Below, one piece after another: positions 52,833 through 62,053 of a DNA stretch of 64,000 nt (positions are counted from its first letter, which is position 1; every line of letters starts with the position of its first letter). Location: assembly GCA_001885315.1 (NCBI GenBank), contig MLPZ01000015.1, positions 62,001 through 126,000 on the forward strand, read 5' to 3'. The notes below the pieces were generated by a model. It did no database searches and had not been told where the DNA came from. It was given only the letters and a program-made list of their open reading frames with translations. Source of the DNA: Treponema sp. CETP13. Its GTDB lineage: Bacteria > Spirochaetota > Spirochaetia > Treponematales > Treponemataceae. Both the position numbers and the translations under genes were made by a program.

Positions 52833-54674
52833 ATGAAAATGTCAAAATCTATGATTTCAACTCTACGGGAAGTACCCGCAGATGCAGTAATTGCCAGTCA
52901 TCAAAATATGCTTCGATCGGGCATGATTCGTAAATTGGGAAATGGAATGTATGCTTATTTACCATTTGGTTTACAAGCTTTCAGAAAAGTTGAAAATATT
53001 ATTCGAGAAGAAATGAATGCCATTGGTTCTCTTGAAATAAAACCTTCTGTTGTTGTCCCTGGAGAACTCTGGAAAGAAAGTGGGCGATGGGAAACAATGG
53101 GAAATTCAATGCTTCGCCCTAAAAATCGTCTTGGGCAAGACCTTGTTGTAAGTCCAACAGCAGAAGAAGCAGTGACGGCCCTAGTAAGAGAAGACCTTTC
53201 TTCATATAAACAACTACCTATAAATGTATATCAAATTAATACAAAATTTCGAGACGAAATTAGACCTCGTTATGGAGTTATGCGCGGTCGTGAATTTACA
53301 ATGAAAGATGCATATTCCTTTCATGCAACTAAAGAAGGATTGGATGAAACCTATTTAGATTTTGAAAAAGCATATTTTCGTATCTTTAAACGACTTGGGT
53401 TGACCGTAATTCCTGTTCGCGCAGATTCTGGTGCAATGGGTGGCTCTGGTTCTGAAGAATTCATGGTAGAAAGTCCTGTAGGTGATGATACACTTATTAT
53501 TTGTCCAGATTGCGATTACGCTGCAAACACAGAAAAAGCAAGCTGTGCCACTGACTACTTTTTAGATGAAAGCTGTGCAAAAACAGCAACCACATTACAA
53601 CCTCAAGAAGTCGCAACCCCAAATGTATTTTCTATTGACGATATGGTTTCGTTTTTTAATATGTCCAATAAGAATTTTATAAAAGCACTTGTGTATGTTG
53701 CATATAATTCAAGTTTAGATTTAACAAAAGCTCCTGGATGTGAAAAACTTGAACGAGAGGGATCGAGTACAGAAAAAACATACCCTGTCTCATATTTTAC
53801 AGTGCTCATACGGGCAGATATAGAAGTGAATGAAGCAAAACTTGCCGCTATTCTTAAAGCAAGCGATGTAGAACTTGCAAATGACGAAGACATTCAACGT
53901 ATATCAGGGGCTCCTCATGGATTTGTCGGTCCTATAGGCTTAAATACGTGTCCAATTATTGCCGACTATTCTGTTATGCAACAGCAAGAAAATGGAACAT
54001 ACTCTATAAATATGCATGATGCAATTGCAGGAGCTGGCAAAGAAGGATATCACGTAAAACACGTCGAACCAGGCCGTGATTTTACTCCTTGGGCAACTGC
54101 AGACCTAAGAACAGTTATTGCTGGAGACAAATGTCCTCAGTGTGGTGGAACTTTCTATTCAAAAAAAGGAAACGAGTTAGGCCATATTTTTAAACTTGGA
54201 TATAAATACACAGAATCTATGAACGTTACTTTTCTCGATGAAACCGGGAAAAACAAAACCCCAATTATGGGATGTTACGGAATTGGAGTTGATAGAGCAT
54301 TAGCTTCAATTATAGAAGAACATCATGATGAAAACGGTATTATATGGCCAATGAGTGTAGCCCCCTATCAAGTTTCACTTATTCCTATTAAATATACTGG
54401 TGAAATGCAAGAAATTTGTGACAAATTAGCCGCAGAAATGCAAAAAGTAGGAATCGAGTTTTTACTTGACGACAGAAATGAACGACCAGGAGTAAAATTT
54501 AAAGATTGTGATCTTCTCGGAATCCCTATACGAATTGTCATCGGAGCAAAAAATTTACCAAATGTAGAGCTAAAACAAAGAGCTAACAATGAAACAGAAC
54601 TCATCCCTGTTACAGATGTTACACAAAAAACATTACAAATAATACAAGATGCAATATCAAATTTAAATTCATAA
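52833..54674 (+). CDS. proS: Prolyl-tRNA synthetase, bacterial type with editing insert
   Basis: 613 residues. Class II aaRS motifs: GMYAYLPFGLQAFRKV and EEMNAIG (motif 1), RDEIRPRYGVMRGREFTMKDAY (motif 2) and the late GCYGIGVDRALASIIEE (motif 3). Residues about 225-400 are the INS editing domain, which removes mischarged Ala. The C-terminal anticodon-binding domain follows (LLDDRNERPGVKFKDCDL). A CxxC pair (CPQCGG) marks a small zinc-ribbon-like loop. It has no ribosome site and is probably leaderless. A terminator follows at once. Confidence 0.96.
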   Translation: MKMSKSMISTLREVPADAVIASHQNMLRSGMIRKLGNGMYAYLPFGLQAFRKVENIIREEMNAIGSLEIKPSVVVPGELWKESGRWETMGNSMLRPKNRLGQDLVVSPTAEEAVTALVREDLSSYKQLPINVYQINTKFRDEIRPRYGVMRGREFTMKDAYSFHATKEGLDETYLDFEKAYFRIFKRLGLTVIPVRADSGAMGGSGSEEFMVESPVGDDTLIICPDCDYAANTEKASCATDYFLDESCAKTATTLQPQEVATPNVFSIDDMVSFFNMSNKNFIKALVYVAYNSSLDLTKAPGCEKLEREGSSTEKTYPVSYFTVLIRADIEVNEAKLAAILKASDVELANDEDIQRISGAPHGFVGPIGLNTCPIIADYSVMQQQENGTYSINMHDAIAGAGKEGYHVKHVEPGRDFTPWATADLRTVIAGDKCPQCGGTFYSKKGNELGHIFKLGYKYTESMNVTFLDETGKNKTPIMGCYGIGVDRALASIIEEHHDENGIIWPMSVAPYQVSLIPIKYTGEMQEICDKLAAEMQKVGIEFLLDDRNERPGVKFKDCDLLGIPIRIVIGAKNLPNVELKQRANNETELIPVTDVTQKTLQIIQDAISNLNS

Positions 54675-54681
54675 CGTTACG

Positions 54682-54725
54682 AAATGTAGTATTAAGCTCT
54701 CACGCTTTCTACTACATTTTTTTTT
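54682..54725 (+). terminator. Intrinsic terminator after proS abutting the next ribosome site
   Basis: AAATGTAGTA / TACTACATTT with an inner AAGC/GCTT stem and a T9 run. GAGGAG, the next gene's ribosome site, starts at the next base, so no promoter fits between. Confidence 0.85.
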
Positions 54726-54739
54726 GAGGAGATTTTATT

Positions 54740-55771
54740 ATTTTAAGCAAGAAAAACTTTTTATTATTTATTTTATTTGGCTTTCTCTTTCCTCTTATGG
54801 CACTTCCAGGAATTAAAGAATATTTACCAACAACAAACGGTCAATATGTTTACTATAAGGATAATTCTTTTACAGAATCTGTTTATTTAGGTTTTTTACA
54901 ATACGATGAAAACACCTATGCAATACGATACGTGACAAAAAGCTCAGCAAACAAAGTTCCAATAATTGAAATAATTGTTACATTAGATTCAGAAAAAGAT
55001 TATGTAGAATTAACTGGAGAGAAAGTATTACCAGCAGTTTCCAATGAGAACACAAATATCTTAAATTATATGCATGACATTTTGTACGAATTTGTTGCAC
55101 GACGCCAAAAAATAAATGAGGTAGACTTTTCTCAATCGTATATTAAACCAATTGAAAGCACAGAAGATTTCCCTCAATTTGGAGGTACTGTTACCCTAAA
55201 CTACAATGCTATAATTCCTTTATTTAGTCTTCAATCTATAATTGATAAAAAAGGAAATGCTTTATTTGAAGTAGTAGAAATGGGATCGATTACAAATGAC
55301 TCCCAAAAGGGATGGGACTCTTTTTTAGGAATCCCTGAGAAAATACCTAGCATTCAGCAAATAGATACCATAAACTCAAAAATTTCAGATGAAGATTTTG
55401 CAAATTTCAATAAAAAATGGGAACAAAAAAACTCTTTTTATTTTATGGGAGAAGAGGCTTTCATGTACTCTTTAGAAGTATCTACAACTGACAGACTTTC
55501 TTTATTGCGTAATTTCTCTTTATCATCAGAAAATAATACAATATATTTTCATAACCAACTTATAGAAATTCTAGAAGATAATGTATTGCGCATAACAAAT
55601 ATTACACAACAAAATGATTCTGATACCTTTTTGCGTGACATAAAAATTTTATCACCTATTATAGACTCGACATCTAGACTTACTGGAATAACACTGTATA
55701 ATGATTATTATTTGAGTAATCTTTCATATTTTAATAAATTAATTAAAACAAGTAGTAAGTATAAAAAATAA
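54740..55771 (+). CDS. Hypothetical exported protein, apparent ATT start
   Basis: Family not recognised. An ATG-initiated reading begins only at 54797, inside the hydrophobic core. The frame is open upstream to ATT codons at 54737 and 54740, and reading from 54740 gives a complete signal peptide (LSKKNFLLFILFGFLFPLMA, cleavage after MA). The ribosome site GAGGAG is eight bases before that ATT. No ATG, GTG or TTG is available. The mature protein (about 320 residues) is acidic and beta-rich, with a YLPTTNGQYVYYKDNSF start. Its gene follows the proS terminator directly and is followed by a membrane GGDEF protein. The ATT start is inference. Confidence 0.58.
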   Translation: MLSKKNFLLFILFGFLFPLMALPGIKEYLPTTNGQYVYYKDNSFTESVYLGFLQYDENTYAIRYVTKSSANKVPIIEIIVTLDSEKDYVELTGEKVLPAVSNENTNILNYMHDILYEFVARRQKINEVDFSQSYIKPIESTEDFPQFGGTVTLNYNAIIPLFSLQSIIDKKGNALFEVVEMGSITNDSQKGWDSFLGIPEKIPSIQQIDTINSKISDEDFANFNKKWEQKNSFYFMGEEAFMYSLEVSTTDRLSLLRNFSLSSENNTIYFHNQLIEILEDNVLRITNITQQNDSDTFLRDIKILSPIIDSTSRLTGITLYNDYYLSNLSYFNKLIKTSSKYKK

Positions 55772-55794
55772 GCATACATGGAGATTTTACTATT

Positions 55795-57330
55795 TTGCCT
55801 GCTAACATTTTATTACACACAGAATTATTAGGTTTTTTTGCTCTCGCTTGCAGTTTTATTGCTGCTATGTTAGCAATTGCATGTTTTTATCGAAAAGATC
55901 AGTTAAAAACACTTTATCAACTCATGTTTTTTTGTATTTCTTTAGGGGCGTGGAATCTAGGAACAGCTCTAAGCACATTAGTTCCAGATACAGCACTTCT
56001 TCCTTTTATTGAAGCTATAACTTATCCATTTGTAGCTCTTACCGCACTTACTTTTTTCTTATTTTGTTATGCTCACTACACAGAAAAAGACCACATTGGA
56101 TATAAAATTACGTTACCATTATTTATTATTCCAATAATAACAATTATTTTTTCACTATTGTATCCTGTTACGGGATTTTTTCAAACTTTTACTGGAAAAA
56201 TTCTTTATAATCCATATCGCCATCCCGAAACAATTTTTGGAGGGTGGTTTTATGTTCATTCTATCTACAGTTATGCGCTTGTTTGTCTTGGTTCAATATT
56301 GCTAGTAATAAAAAGTAGCAAAAAAGAAACAAAAAACCGTATTTCATATATTTTGATGGCATTAATTTCTATAATATATTGCATCCAAAATATATTAGTC
56401 ACTTTTGGAACAAGTTTTGGCTTTCGATTTTCTACCCGCATATTACATCTTTTATTATTAGTAATATTTTTTGGAATAACATTCTACAATAAAAAAGCAA
56501 CCATCACGTATTATGGTAAGTATTCATTTATGGAAAATATAAATGATACACTTTTAATTTTTAACCTTAAAAATGAATTAATCTATTATAATGCAACAGG
56601 AAAAAAGTTCTTTGAAGAAACTGGAATTATCTATAAACCCTATATTTCTTTTCCAAATATATTTGCACAAAACCTATTTACGCCATTAGGTAAAACATAT
56701 TTTGAAAATACAATTGAATGTTATTATTTGCAACACAAAGATAACCACCAAGTGTTTTACATTGAAAAAGCCCCTATTTTTGACAAAAAAGATACGTTAT
56801 TAGGTTGTTATTTAAGCATAAAAAACATGAAAAGTTTTGATAAGTTTACCGAAACCCTTGAAAAAAACGCACATTTAGATTCCCTTTGTCAATGTTCAAA
56901 CAGAGCCCTTTATGAAGAAGAAAAAAACACTCTTTTAGAAGAGGCAAAATATCCATGTGCAGTTTTAATCGCCGACATAGACGATCTAAAAACAGTAAAT
57001 GATTATTATGGCCATAAAACTGGGGATGAGTATATAAAAACAAGTTATAAAATATTGCAAAACAACCTAAAAGAAACAGAATATATATACCGCTATAAAG
57101 GAGATGAATTTTTAATCTTTCTTCAAGATACTACAGATACAAAGATACAAACTTTTAGCGATACAATTAAAAATCAATGTAATAAACAAAAAACCGAGTT
57201 TAACTTTAGTATCTCTATAGGATACTCAATAATTACTAATAAAAAAGAAAGTCTTGAAAATCATATTAAAATTGCCGACGCTAACATGTATCAGCAGAAA
57301 ATTCGTAGGAATTTATTTCCCGTAGAATAA
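55795..57330 (+). CDS. Membrane diguanylate cyclase-like protein with 7TM/PAS and variant GGDEF
   Basis: 511 residues: seven or so N-terminal helices (about 1-235) in a histidine-kinase-type 7TM layout, a PAS-like segment (about 245-340, LIFNLKNELIYYNATG), then a GGDEF domain with the variant motif KGDEF (YRYKGDEFLIF). The first Gly is Lys, and no RxxD inhibitory site precedes it (KETE). Catalysis is uncertain. The start used is TTG at 55795, 11 bases after GGAG; an in-frame ATT stands three bases before it at the same eight-base spacing as in the previous gene. It is co-transcribed with that gene. Confidence 0.82.
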   Translation: MPANILLHTELLGFFALACSFIAAMLAIACFYRKDQLKTLYQLMFFCISLGAWNLGTALSTLVPDTALLPFIEAITYPFVALTALTFFLFCYAHYTEKDHIGYKITLPLFIIPIITIIFSLLYPVTGFFQTFTGKILYNPYRHPETIFGGWFYVHSIYSYALVCLGSILLVIKSSKKETKNRISYILMALISIIYCIQNILVTFGTSFGFRFSTRILHLLLLVIFFGITFYNKKATITYYGKYSFMENINDTLLIFNLKNELIYYNATGKKFFEETGIIYKPYISFPNIFAQNLFTPLGKTYFENTIECYYLQHKDNHQVFYIEKAPIFDKKDTLLGCYLSIKNMKSFDKFTETLEKNAHLDSLCQCSNRALYEEEKNTLLEEAKYPCAVLIADIDDLKTVNDYYGHKTGDEYIKTSYKILQNNLKETEYIYRYKGDEFLIFLQDTTDTKIQTFSDTIKNQCNKQKTEFNFSISIGYSIITNKKESLENHIKIADANMYQQKIRRNLFPVE

Positions 57331-57334
57331 TATA

Positions 57335-58252
57335 CTATGAAAAATCTCGCCTAGTTAAAGGAGAACCAATCCAGATTCCTTCGCCCCCAAGGAAATCTGT
57401 TTTTTCACCATCAATAAGTATTTGAACGCTATCTATTGTAGAAAATTCTGTTGCAGTATATACAATTTGCATAAGCTGACCTCTAAAACCATCTACCCCA
57501 TATTTATTATATAAAAACTCAGAACTAAAGTTTATTCTCGAAACTCCATCTTTTATTGAAGCAGAAATAAGTCTTGTTCCATCAGGGATTAATGATATAT
57601 AACCTTTTTTACTCTCATCATAAGATGGGCCTTCAAGCAAATCATTTAAGGCAGCAGTAAGCGGCATTCCAGTTTTAGGTATTTTTCGGATTGCATCTTT
57701 ACGCGTTAAAGATCCATTAGCTTCAATAACTATAAAACATAAATATTCTTTCATTTTTGGAATACTGGCTGTACTTTTGGCTGTTTCATCTACTTTACTT
57801 TTCTCATCAGCCTTTATATCACTTGTATTATCAGTTTTTGTTTTTTTACTTACAGAAGAAGATTCTGTTTCTTTTGATGTAGTTGTTTCGAGTTCATCCT
57901 TAGATGCTCCTTCTTTGTTAGAAGATTCACCTTCTGTTATAGAAAGATCAGAATCAAGATTATCTGTACCTTTCTTTTCTATCAATTTATTATCATCGTT
58001 TAAGGTAAACTCAGTTTGACTATCATTTTCATTCTGTAACAAAATTGAATCTTCGTTATCCGTTTTTTTAGCCTCAAATTTTTCCACAAATTCTGGATTT
58101 TGACCAAATACATATTTAAAGAAATCGGTTTCCTTTAAAACAGTCATTATATCATTCTGCTTTACTAGAAAAATAATTACAATAATAAGAGTAAACAAAA
58201 CCCATACAGCAGCAGTTATTCCGGATTTTTTATTTTTATCAGATTTTGCCAT
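57335..58252 (-). CDS. GerMN-domain membrane-anchored protein
   Basis: 305 residues. An N-terminal transmembrane helix (about 12-32) is followed by a long charged Glu/Lys/Ser/Thr linker (about 60-160) that looks disordered, then a C-terminal GerMN domain: MPLTAALNDLLEGPSYDESKKGYISLIPDGT, GVSRINFSSEF and DSVQILIDGE. GerMN domains occur in spore-germination and cell-envelope proteins; no sporulation genes are here, so an envelope role is likely. Convergent with the GGDEF gene (5 bases apart). No good ribosome site was found. Confidence 0.8.
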   Translation of the reverse strand: MAKSDKNKKSGITAAVWVLFTLIIVIIFLVKQNDIMTVLKETDFFKYVFGQNPEFVEKFEAKKTDNEDSILLQNENDSQTEFTLNDDNKLIEKKGTDNLDSDLSITEGESSNKEGASKDELETTTSKETESSSVSKKTKTDNTSDIKADEKSKVDETAKSTASIPKMKEYLCFIVIEANGSLTRKDAIRKIPKTGMPLTAALNDLLEGPSYDESKKGYISLIPDGTRLISASIKDGVSRINFSSEFLYNKYGVDGFRGQLMQIVYTATEFSTIDSVQILIDGEKTDFLGGEGIWIGSPLTRRDFS

Positions 58253-58344
58253 TTTTAATTGTTTTCACTCCCAGTATTTTTAATATCTTACTGTATCCTT
58301 GCCTGTTCATTTAAAGACGGTTGTAAACAGCAGCATAACAATGC

Positions 58345-58375
58345 TAAGTAAAGATTTCATGACCATCTTTACTTA
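58345..58375. repeat. 11-bp inverted repeat in the GerMN/ptsI intergenic region
   Basis: TAAGTAAAGAT / ATCTTTACTTA with a 9-base loop. No T run follows. Lies between two divergent genes in a 265-base gap in which I see no coding sequence. Confidence 0.4.
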
Positions 58376-58482
58376 TAGGCAATTATAGCTAAAAGAATAC
58401 GATTTGTCATTGTCTCCAGTCTCTATATCGACAGACAAGCTATTATTCATCATCTCTTTATTTTCTCCTTATAAGAAAGCGT

Positions 58483-58511
58483 TTGACACCTAACGGCTGT
58501 ACTGATATAGT
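58483..58511 (+). promoter_or_regulatory. Promoter of ptsI, leaderless geometry
   Basis: TTGACA (consensus), 17 bases, TATAGT, then TCACTT and the ATG. The expected transcript start falls on the start codon. No ribosome site is present. Confidence 0.72.
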
Positions 58512-58517
58512 TCACTT

Positions 58518-60260
58518 ATGAACAAGTTCCAAGGAGTTTCAGCCTCAAAAGGTATTGCCTCGGGGTCTGCTTTTGTTATAAAAAATGCAGTAAAACGAAC
58601 AATAACAAAAAAAATAATTACTCAGGATGAAATTGAAAACGGGTGGATTCGATTTGAAAAAGCACGTAAAAAAACCATTGATTATTTTACAACACTTCTT
58701 ACCACCTCATCTAAAGAACAAAAAAATATAATTGAATCATATATTTTAATGCTTTCTGATCCTGAATTCATTTTACTTGTAAAAGCATCGTATGAAAAAT
58801 CACTTGTATGTATTGAATATATACTTGAGCAAAAAGTTACAGAATTTGCTAACCAATTAAAGATGGCCAATGACGAATACTTATCTGCACGAGCAGATGA
58901 CATACTTGATGTATACGGAAAAGTTTTAAATATATTAACTAACACACCTGAAACATCTTTTGAACAAATTCCACCAAATTCTATTTTAGTTGCAGATTCA
59001 TTAAATCCATCTGATGCTATCTTTCTTTTTAAGAGCTCTATAAAAGCTCTTATATTAAAAGAAGGCGGAACAAATAGTCATCTTTCAATACTTGCTAGAA
59101 CTTACAACATCCCCCTCGTATTTGGAATTAAAAATATTTTAACATATATAGAATCAGGAAACACTGTTATCGTAGATGGAAATGAAGCTCTTGTGTTTGT
59201 TTCTCCTAATACACAAACTATAGAAACTTATGCTAAAAAAATTACTACAGAAAATAATAGAAAAAACAATTTGCGCTCTTTTATTCTTCAAAATGCATGT
59301 ACAAAAGATAATATTTCTCTTTCTTTTTATGCAAATATAGGTTCTATTGATGATGCAAAACTTTCTGCAGAAAACGGGGCAGATGGGATTGGCCTATTTA
59401 GAACAGAATTTCTTTTTATGAGTAATGCAACCACAAATGGTTTAATTATTAGTGAAGAAAAACAATTTGAAACATACAAAAAGGTTCTCGAAATAATGAA
59501 AGATAAACCTGTCACTATACGTACACTCGATGCTGGTGGGGACAAGCTTATTGAAGCGGAGGGGATGCCCTCTAATAATGAAAAGAACCCTTTACTAGGT
59601 TGGAGAGCTATTCGATTTTGCCTAGACCGAACAGATATTTTTAAAACCCAATTGAGAGCTTTATACAGAGCAAGCGTTTTTGGTTACTTAAAAATAATGA
59701 TTCCACTAATAACTACCGTAGAACAACTTGATTTTACAAAAGAACTTATTAGAGAAGTTCAAGAAGAACTTACTTTAGAAAAAATTCCATTCAATGCAAA
59801 TGTACCTGTCGGCATTATGATCGAAACACCCTCCGCTACAATTCTAGCAGATATTTTTGCACAAAAATGTGACTTTTTCTCAATTGGAACAAATGATTTA
59901 ACACAATATATTCTTTGTGTTGATCGGGAAAATCAAGCCGTTTCAAACCTTTTTCAGGAACTTAATCCTGCAGTTTTACGTCAAATAGAATATACTTTTT
60001 TAACAAGTCAAAAAGCAAAAATACCCCTTTCTGTTTGTGGAGAAATGGCTAGCCGTTCAAAGACTATATTACCTTTAATTGCTATGGGGATAAAAGATTT
60101 TAGTATGTCTCCAGCAAAATTATCAGAAACAAAAGAATTTATCTCTCATTTTAGTTATACTACCATTACTTCATTAAAAGAAAAAATACAAAAATGTTCT
60201 ACTGCAGCACAAGTAGAGGACATTGTCTCAGAATGTATTAATGCAATCACTAACAAATAG
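58518..60260 (+). CDS. ptsI: Phosphoenolpyruvate-protein phosphotransferase (Enzyme I)
   Basis: 580 residues. First step of the PTS: PEP to the His of Enzyme I, then to HPr. Active His is H188 in EGGTNSHLSILAR (the usual GGxTSH has Asn-Ser here). PEP-site motifs: DGIGLFRTEFLFM, RTLDAGGDK, NPLLGWRAIRF and GIMIETPSA; the catalytic Cys is in PLSVCGEMAS. No HPr or EII gene is in the window, so the phosphate acceptor is elsewhere. Very likely leaderless. Followed 9 bases later by der. Confidence 0.94.
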   Translation: MNKFQGVSASKGIASGSAFVIKNAVKRTITKKIITQDEIENGWIRFEKARKKTIDYFTTLLTTSSKEQKNIIESYILMLSDPEFILLVKASYEKSLVCIEYILEQKVTEFANQLKMANDEYLSARADDILDVYGKVLNILTNTPETSFEQIPPNSILVADSLNPSDAIFLFKSSIKALILKEGGTNSHLSILARTYNIPLVFGIKNILTYIESGNTVIVDGNEALVFVSPNTQTIETYAKKITTENNRKNNLRSFILQNACTKDNISLSFYANIGSIDDAKLSAENGADGIGLFRTEFLFMSNATTNGLIISEEKQFETYKKVLEIMKDKPVTIRTLDAGGDKLIEAEGMPSNNEKNPLLGWRAIRFCLDRTDIFKTQLRALYRASVFGYLKIMIPLITTVEQLDFTKELIREVQEELTLEKIPFNANVPVGIMIETPSATILADIFAQKCDFFSIGTNDLTQYILCVDRENQAVSNLFQELNPAVLRQIEYTFLTSQKAKIPLSVCGEMASRSKTILPLIAMGIKDFSMSPAKLSETKEFISHFSYTTITSLKEKIQKCSTAAQVEDIVSECINAITNK

Positions 60261-60269
60261 GAACCCCTT

Positions 60270-61658
60270 ATGAACATACAAACATTTGATACGGAAAAAA
60301 CATATCATAACTTACCAGCAATCGTTATTGTCGGACGACCAAACGTAGGTAAATCTACTCTCTTTAATCGCCTTTTACATAAAAGACGTGCAATTACAGA
60401 TCCTACACCTGGAGTGACACGAGATCCAATTGAAGAAACTGCATTTATTAATGAAAAGCCTGTTTCTATTATGGACACTGGTGGATTTAAACTTGATCGA
60501 GATGAAGGAACTATGGAAGCTGTTATGGATGAATTTGTCGTTCAAAAAACACTTGAATCCTTAAAACACGCTGACCTTATTTTATTATTGTTAGATGCCA
60601 CTCTTATAACTGGAGAAGATGAAGAGTTTATTGACTTACTTAGACCTTATTGGAGCAAAGTTATTGCTGCTGTAAACAAAACAGAAGGTGGAAGATTCGA
60701 AGAAGAAGCTTGGAATTATCAAAAATTTGGTTTCCAAAAATTATTATTCATTTCTGCAGAACACGGAGATCGAATCCCTGAATTAAAAGAAGAGATGATT
60801 AGCCGTTTAGATTTTTCAAGAGTAGAAGAAGGGGAAAAACAAGAGACTATTAAGATTGGAATTATGGGTAAACCAAATACTGGGAAATCCACACTTTCTA
60901 ACTTACTCACAAATTCAAATGCATCAATAGTTAGTGATTATGCCGGAACAACACGTGATGTTGTAGAAGGACAATTTACGTATAAAAATCGTACTTTTCA
61001 AGTAATTGATACGGCAGGTATTCGTAAAAAAGCAAAAGTTAATGCCGCTGTAGAATACTATTCTGTAAATCGTGCTATAAAAGCATTAGATCGTATTGAT
61101 ATTCTTTTTTATATGATAGATGCAGATGAAGGCCTTACAGAACAAGATAAAAAAATTATAGGATTAGCACATGATAGAGGACGAGCAATAATTTTTTGCC
61201 TAAATAAATGGGACACACAAGACCAAACTCGCCGCAATGCAAGAAAAGCAGAAGATAATATTAAAATTATGTTTGGGCACATGCAATATGCACCAATTGT
61301 TGAAATTTCAGCATTACAGAACACAGGGATTAAAAACTTACTTAATATTTCAATGGAATTATATAAACAACTTAACTTAAAGATTGGAACCGGAACACTT
61401 AACACTGCTATTAAAGATTGGGTTACAGCCTATGCTCCGCCAGCACGAAAATCTGGACATTTCAGAGTAAAATATGCCCTACAAGTGAGTACAAATCCAG
61501 TTAAATTTCTTATTTTTGCGAGTAGCCCAGATCAGGTTCCTCAAACATATATTGCATTCCTTAAAAATAAAATGCGCTCTGATTTAGGGTTCGATAAAAT
61601 TCCTGTTGCGATAGAACTTAAATCGTCTCGTAAAAAATGGGAAGATAGGACTCGCTAA
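60270..61658 (+). CDS. der: GTPase Der (EngA)
   Basis: 462 residues, two tandem G domains needed for 50S assembly. G1 motifs GRPNVGKST and GKPNTGKST; switch elements DPTPGVTRD and DYAGTTRD; G3 motifs DTGGF and DTAGI; second-domain G4 NKWD. The C-terminal KH-like domain (about 380-462) follows. AGGAACCCC ribosome site. It is cytoplasmic and ribosome-associated. Its stop overlaps the start of the MerR gene (TAATG). Confidence 0.96.
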   Translation: MNIQTFDTEKTYHNLPAIVIVGRPNVGKSTLFNRLLHKRRAITDPTPGVTRDPIEETAFINEKPVSIMDTGGFKLDRDEGTMEAVMDEFVVQKTLESLKHADLILLLLDATLITGEDEEFIDLLRPYWSKVIAAVNKTEGGRFEEEAWNYQKFGFQKLLFISAEHGDRIPELKEEMISRLDFSRVEEGEKQETIKIGIMGKPNTGKSTLSNLLTNSNASIVSDYAGTTRDVVEGQFTYKNRTFQVIDTAGIRKKAKVNAAVEYYSVNRAIKALDRIDILFYMIDADEGLTEQDKKIIGLAHDRGRAIIFCLNKWDTQDQTRRNARKAEDNIKIMFGHMQYAPIVEISALQNTGIKNLLNISMELYKQLNLKIGTGTLNTAIKDWVTAYAPPARKSGHFRVKYALQVSTNPVKFLIFASSPDQVPQTYIAFLKNKMRSDLGFDKIPVAIELKSSRKKWEDRTR

Positions 61659-62017
61659 TGGCAAGATTTAGTATTGGTGAGGTTGAAAAGATTACCGGAA
61701 TAAAATCACACATACTACGTTATTGGGAAAAAGTAATACCTTCTTTAACCCCACAAAAAGATCAAGGCAATCGTCGCACATATAGCAACAAAGATGTTCA
61801 AATTATTTTGCGACTAAAATATCTTATACAAGAAAAAAAATTTACAATAGAAGGAGCAAGAGATCAATTAATTGACGACTTAGCCTTTCCTACAAATTCA
61901 AAAGGGATACACCTTGCCGAGGCCTCTGCACAAATACAAGAGGCAAAAGGAGAATTACTCGAAATTCTTTATACAATAAACTCACATAAATCAGAATTTT
62001 CTGAGAAATCAAATTAA
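61658..62017 (+). CDS. MerR-family transcriptional regulator
   Basis: 119 residues with the MerR winged helix: FSIGEVEKITGIKSHILRYWEK and NRRTYSNKDVQIILRLKYLI. The C-terminal effector part is short with no Cys/His metal site, so it is not a metal sensor. Many such proteins near der regulate fatty-acid or stress genes, but that is not shown here. Start coupled to der. Confidence 0.88.
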   Translation: MARFSIGEVEKITGIKSHILRYWEKVIPSLTPQKDQGNRRTYSNKDVQIILRLKYLIQEKKFTIEGARDQLIDDLAFPTNSKGIHLAEASAQIQEAKGELLEILYTINSHKSEFSEKSN

Positions 62018-62053
62018 TTACATTGACTCGTAATTAAAAACAAAGGAACTAAT

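Noticed and set aside
58341-58388. 15-codon ORF (MLSKDFMTIFTYRQL) in the GerMN/ptsI gap
   Set aside because: No ribosome site or promoter-adjacent start, and it mostly reads through the inverted repeat. No reason to call it a gene.
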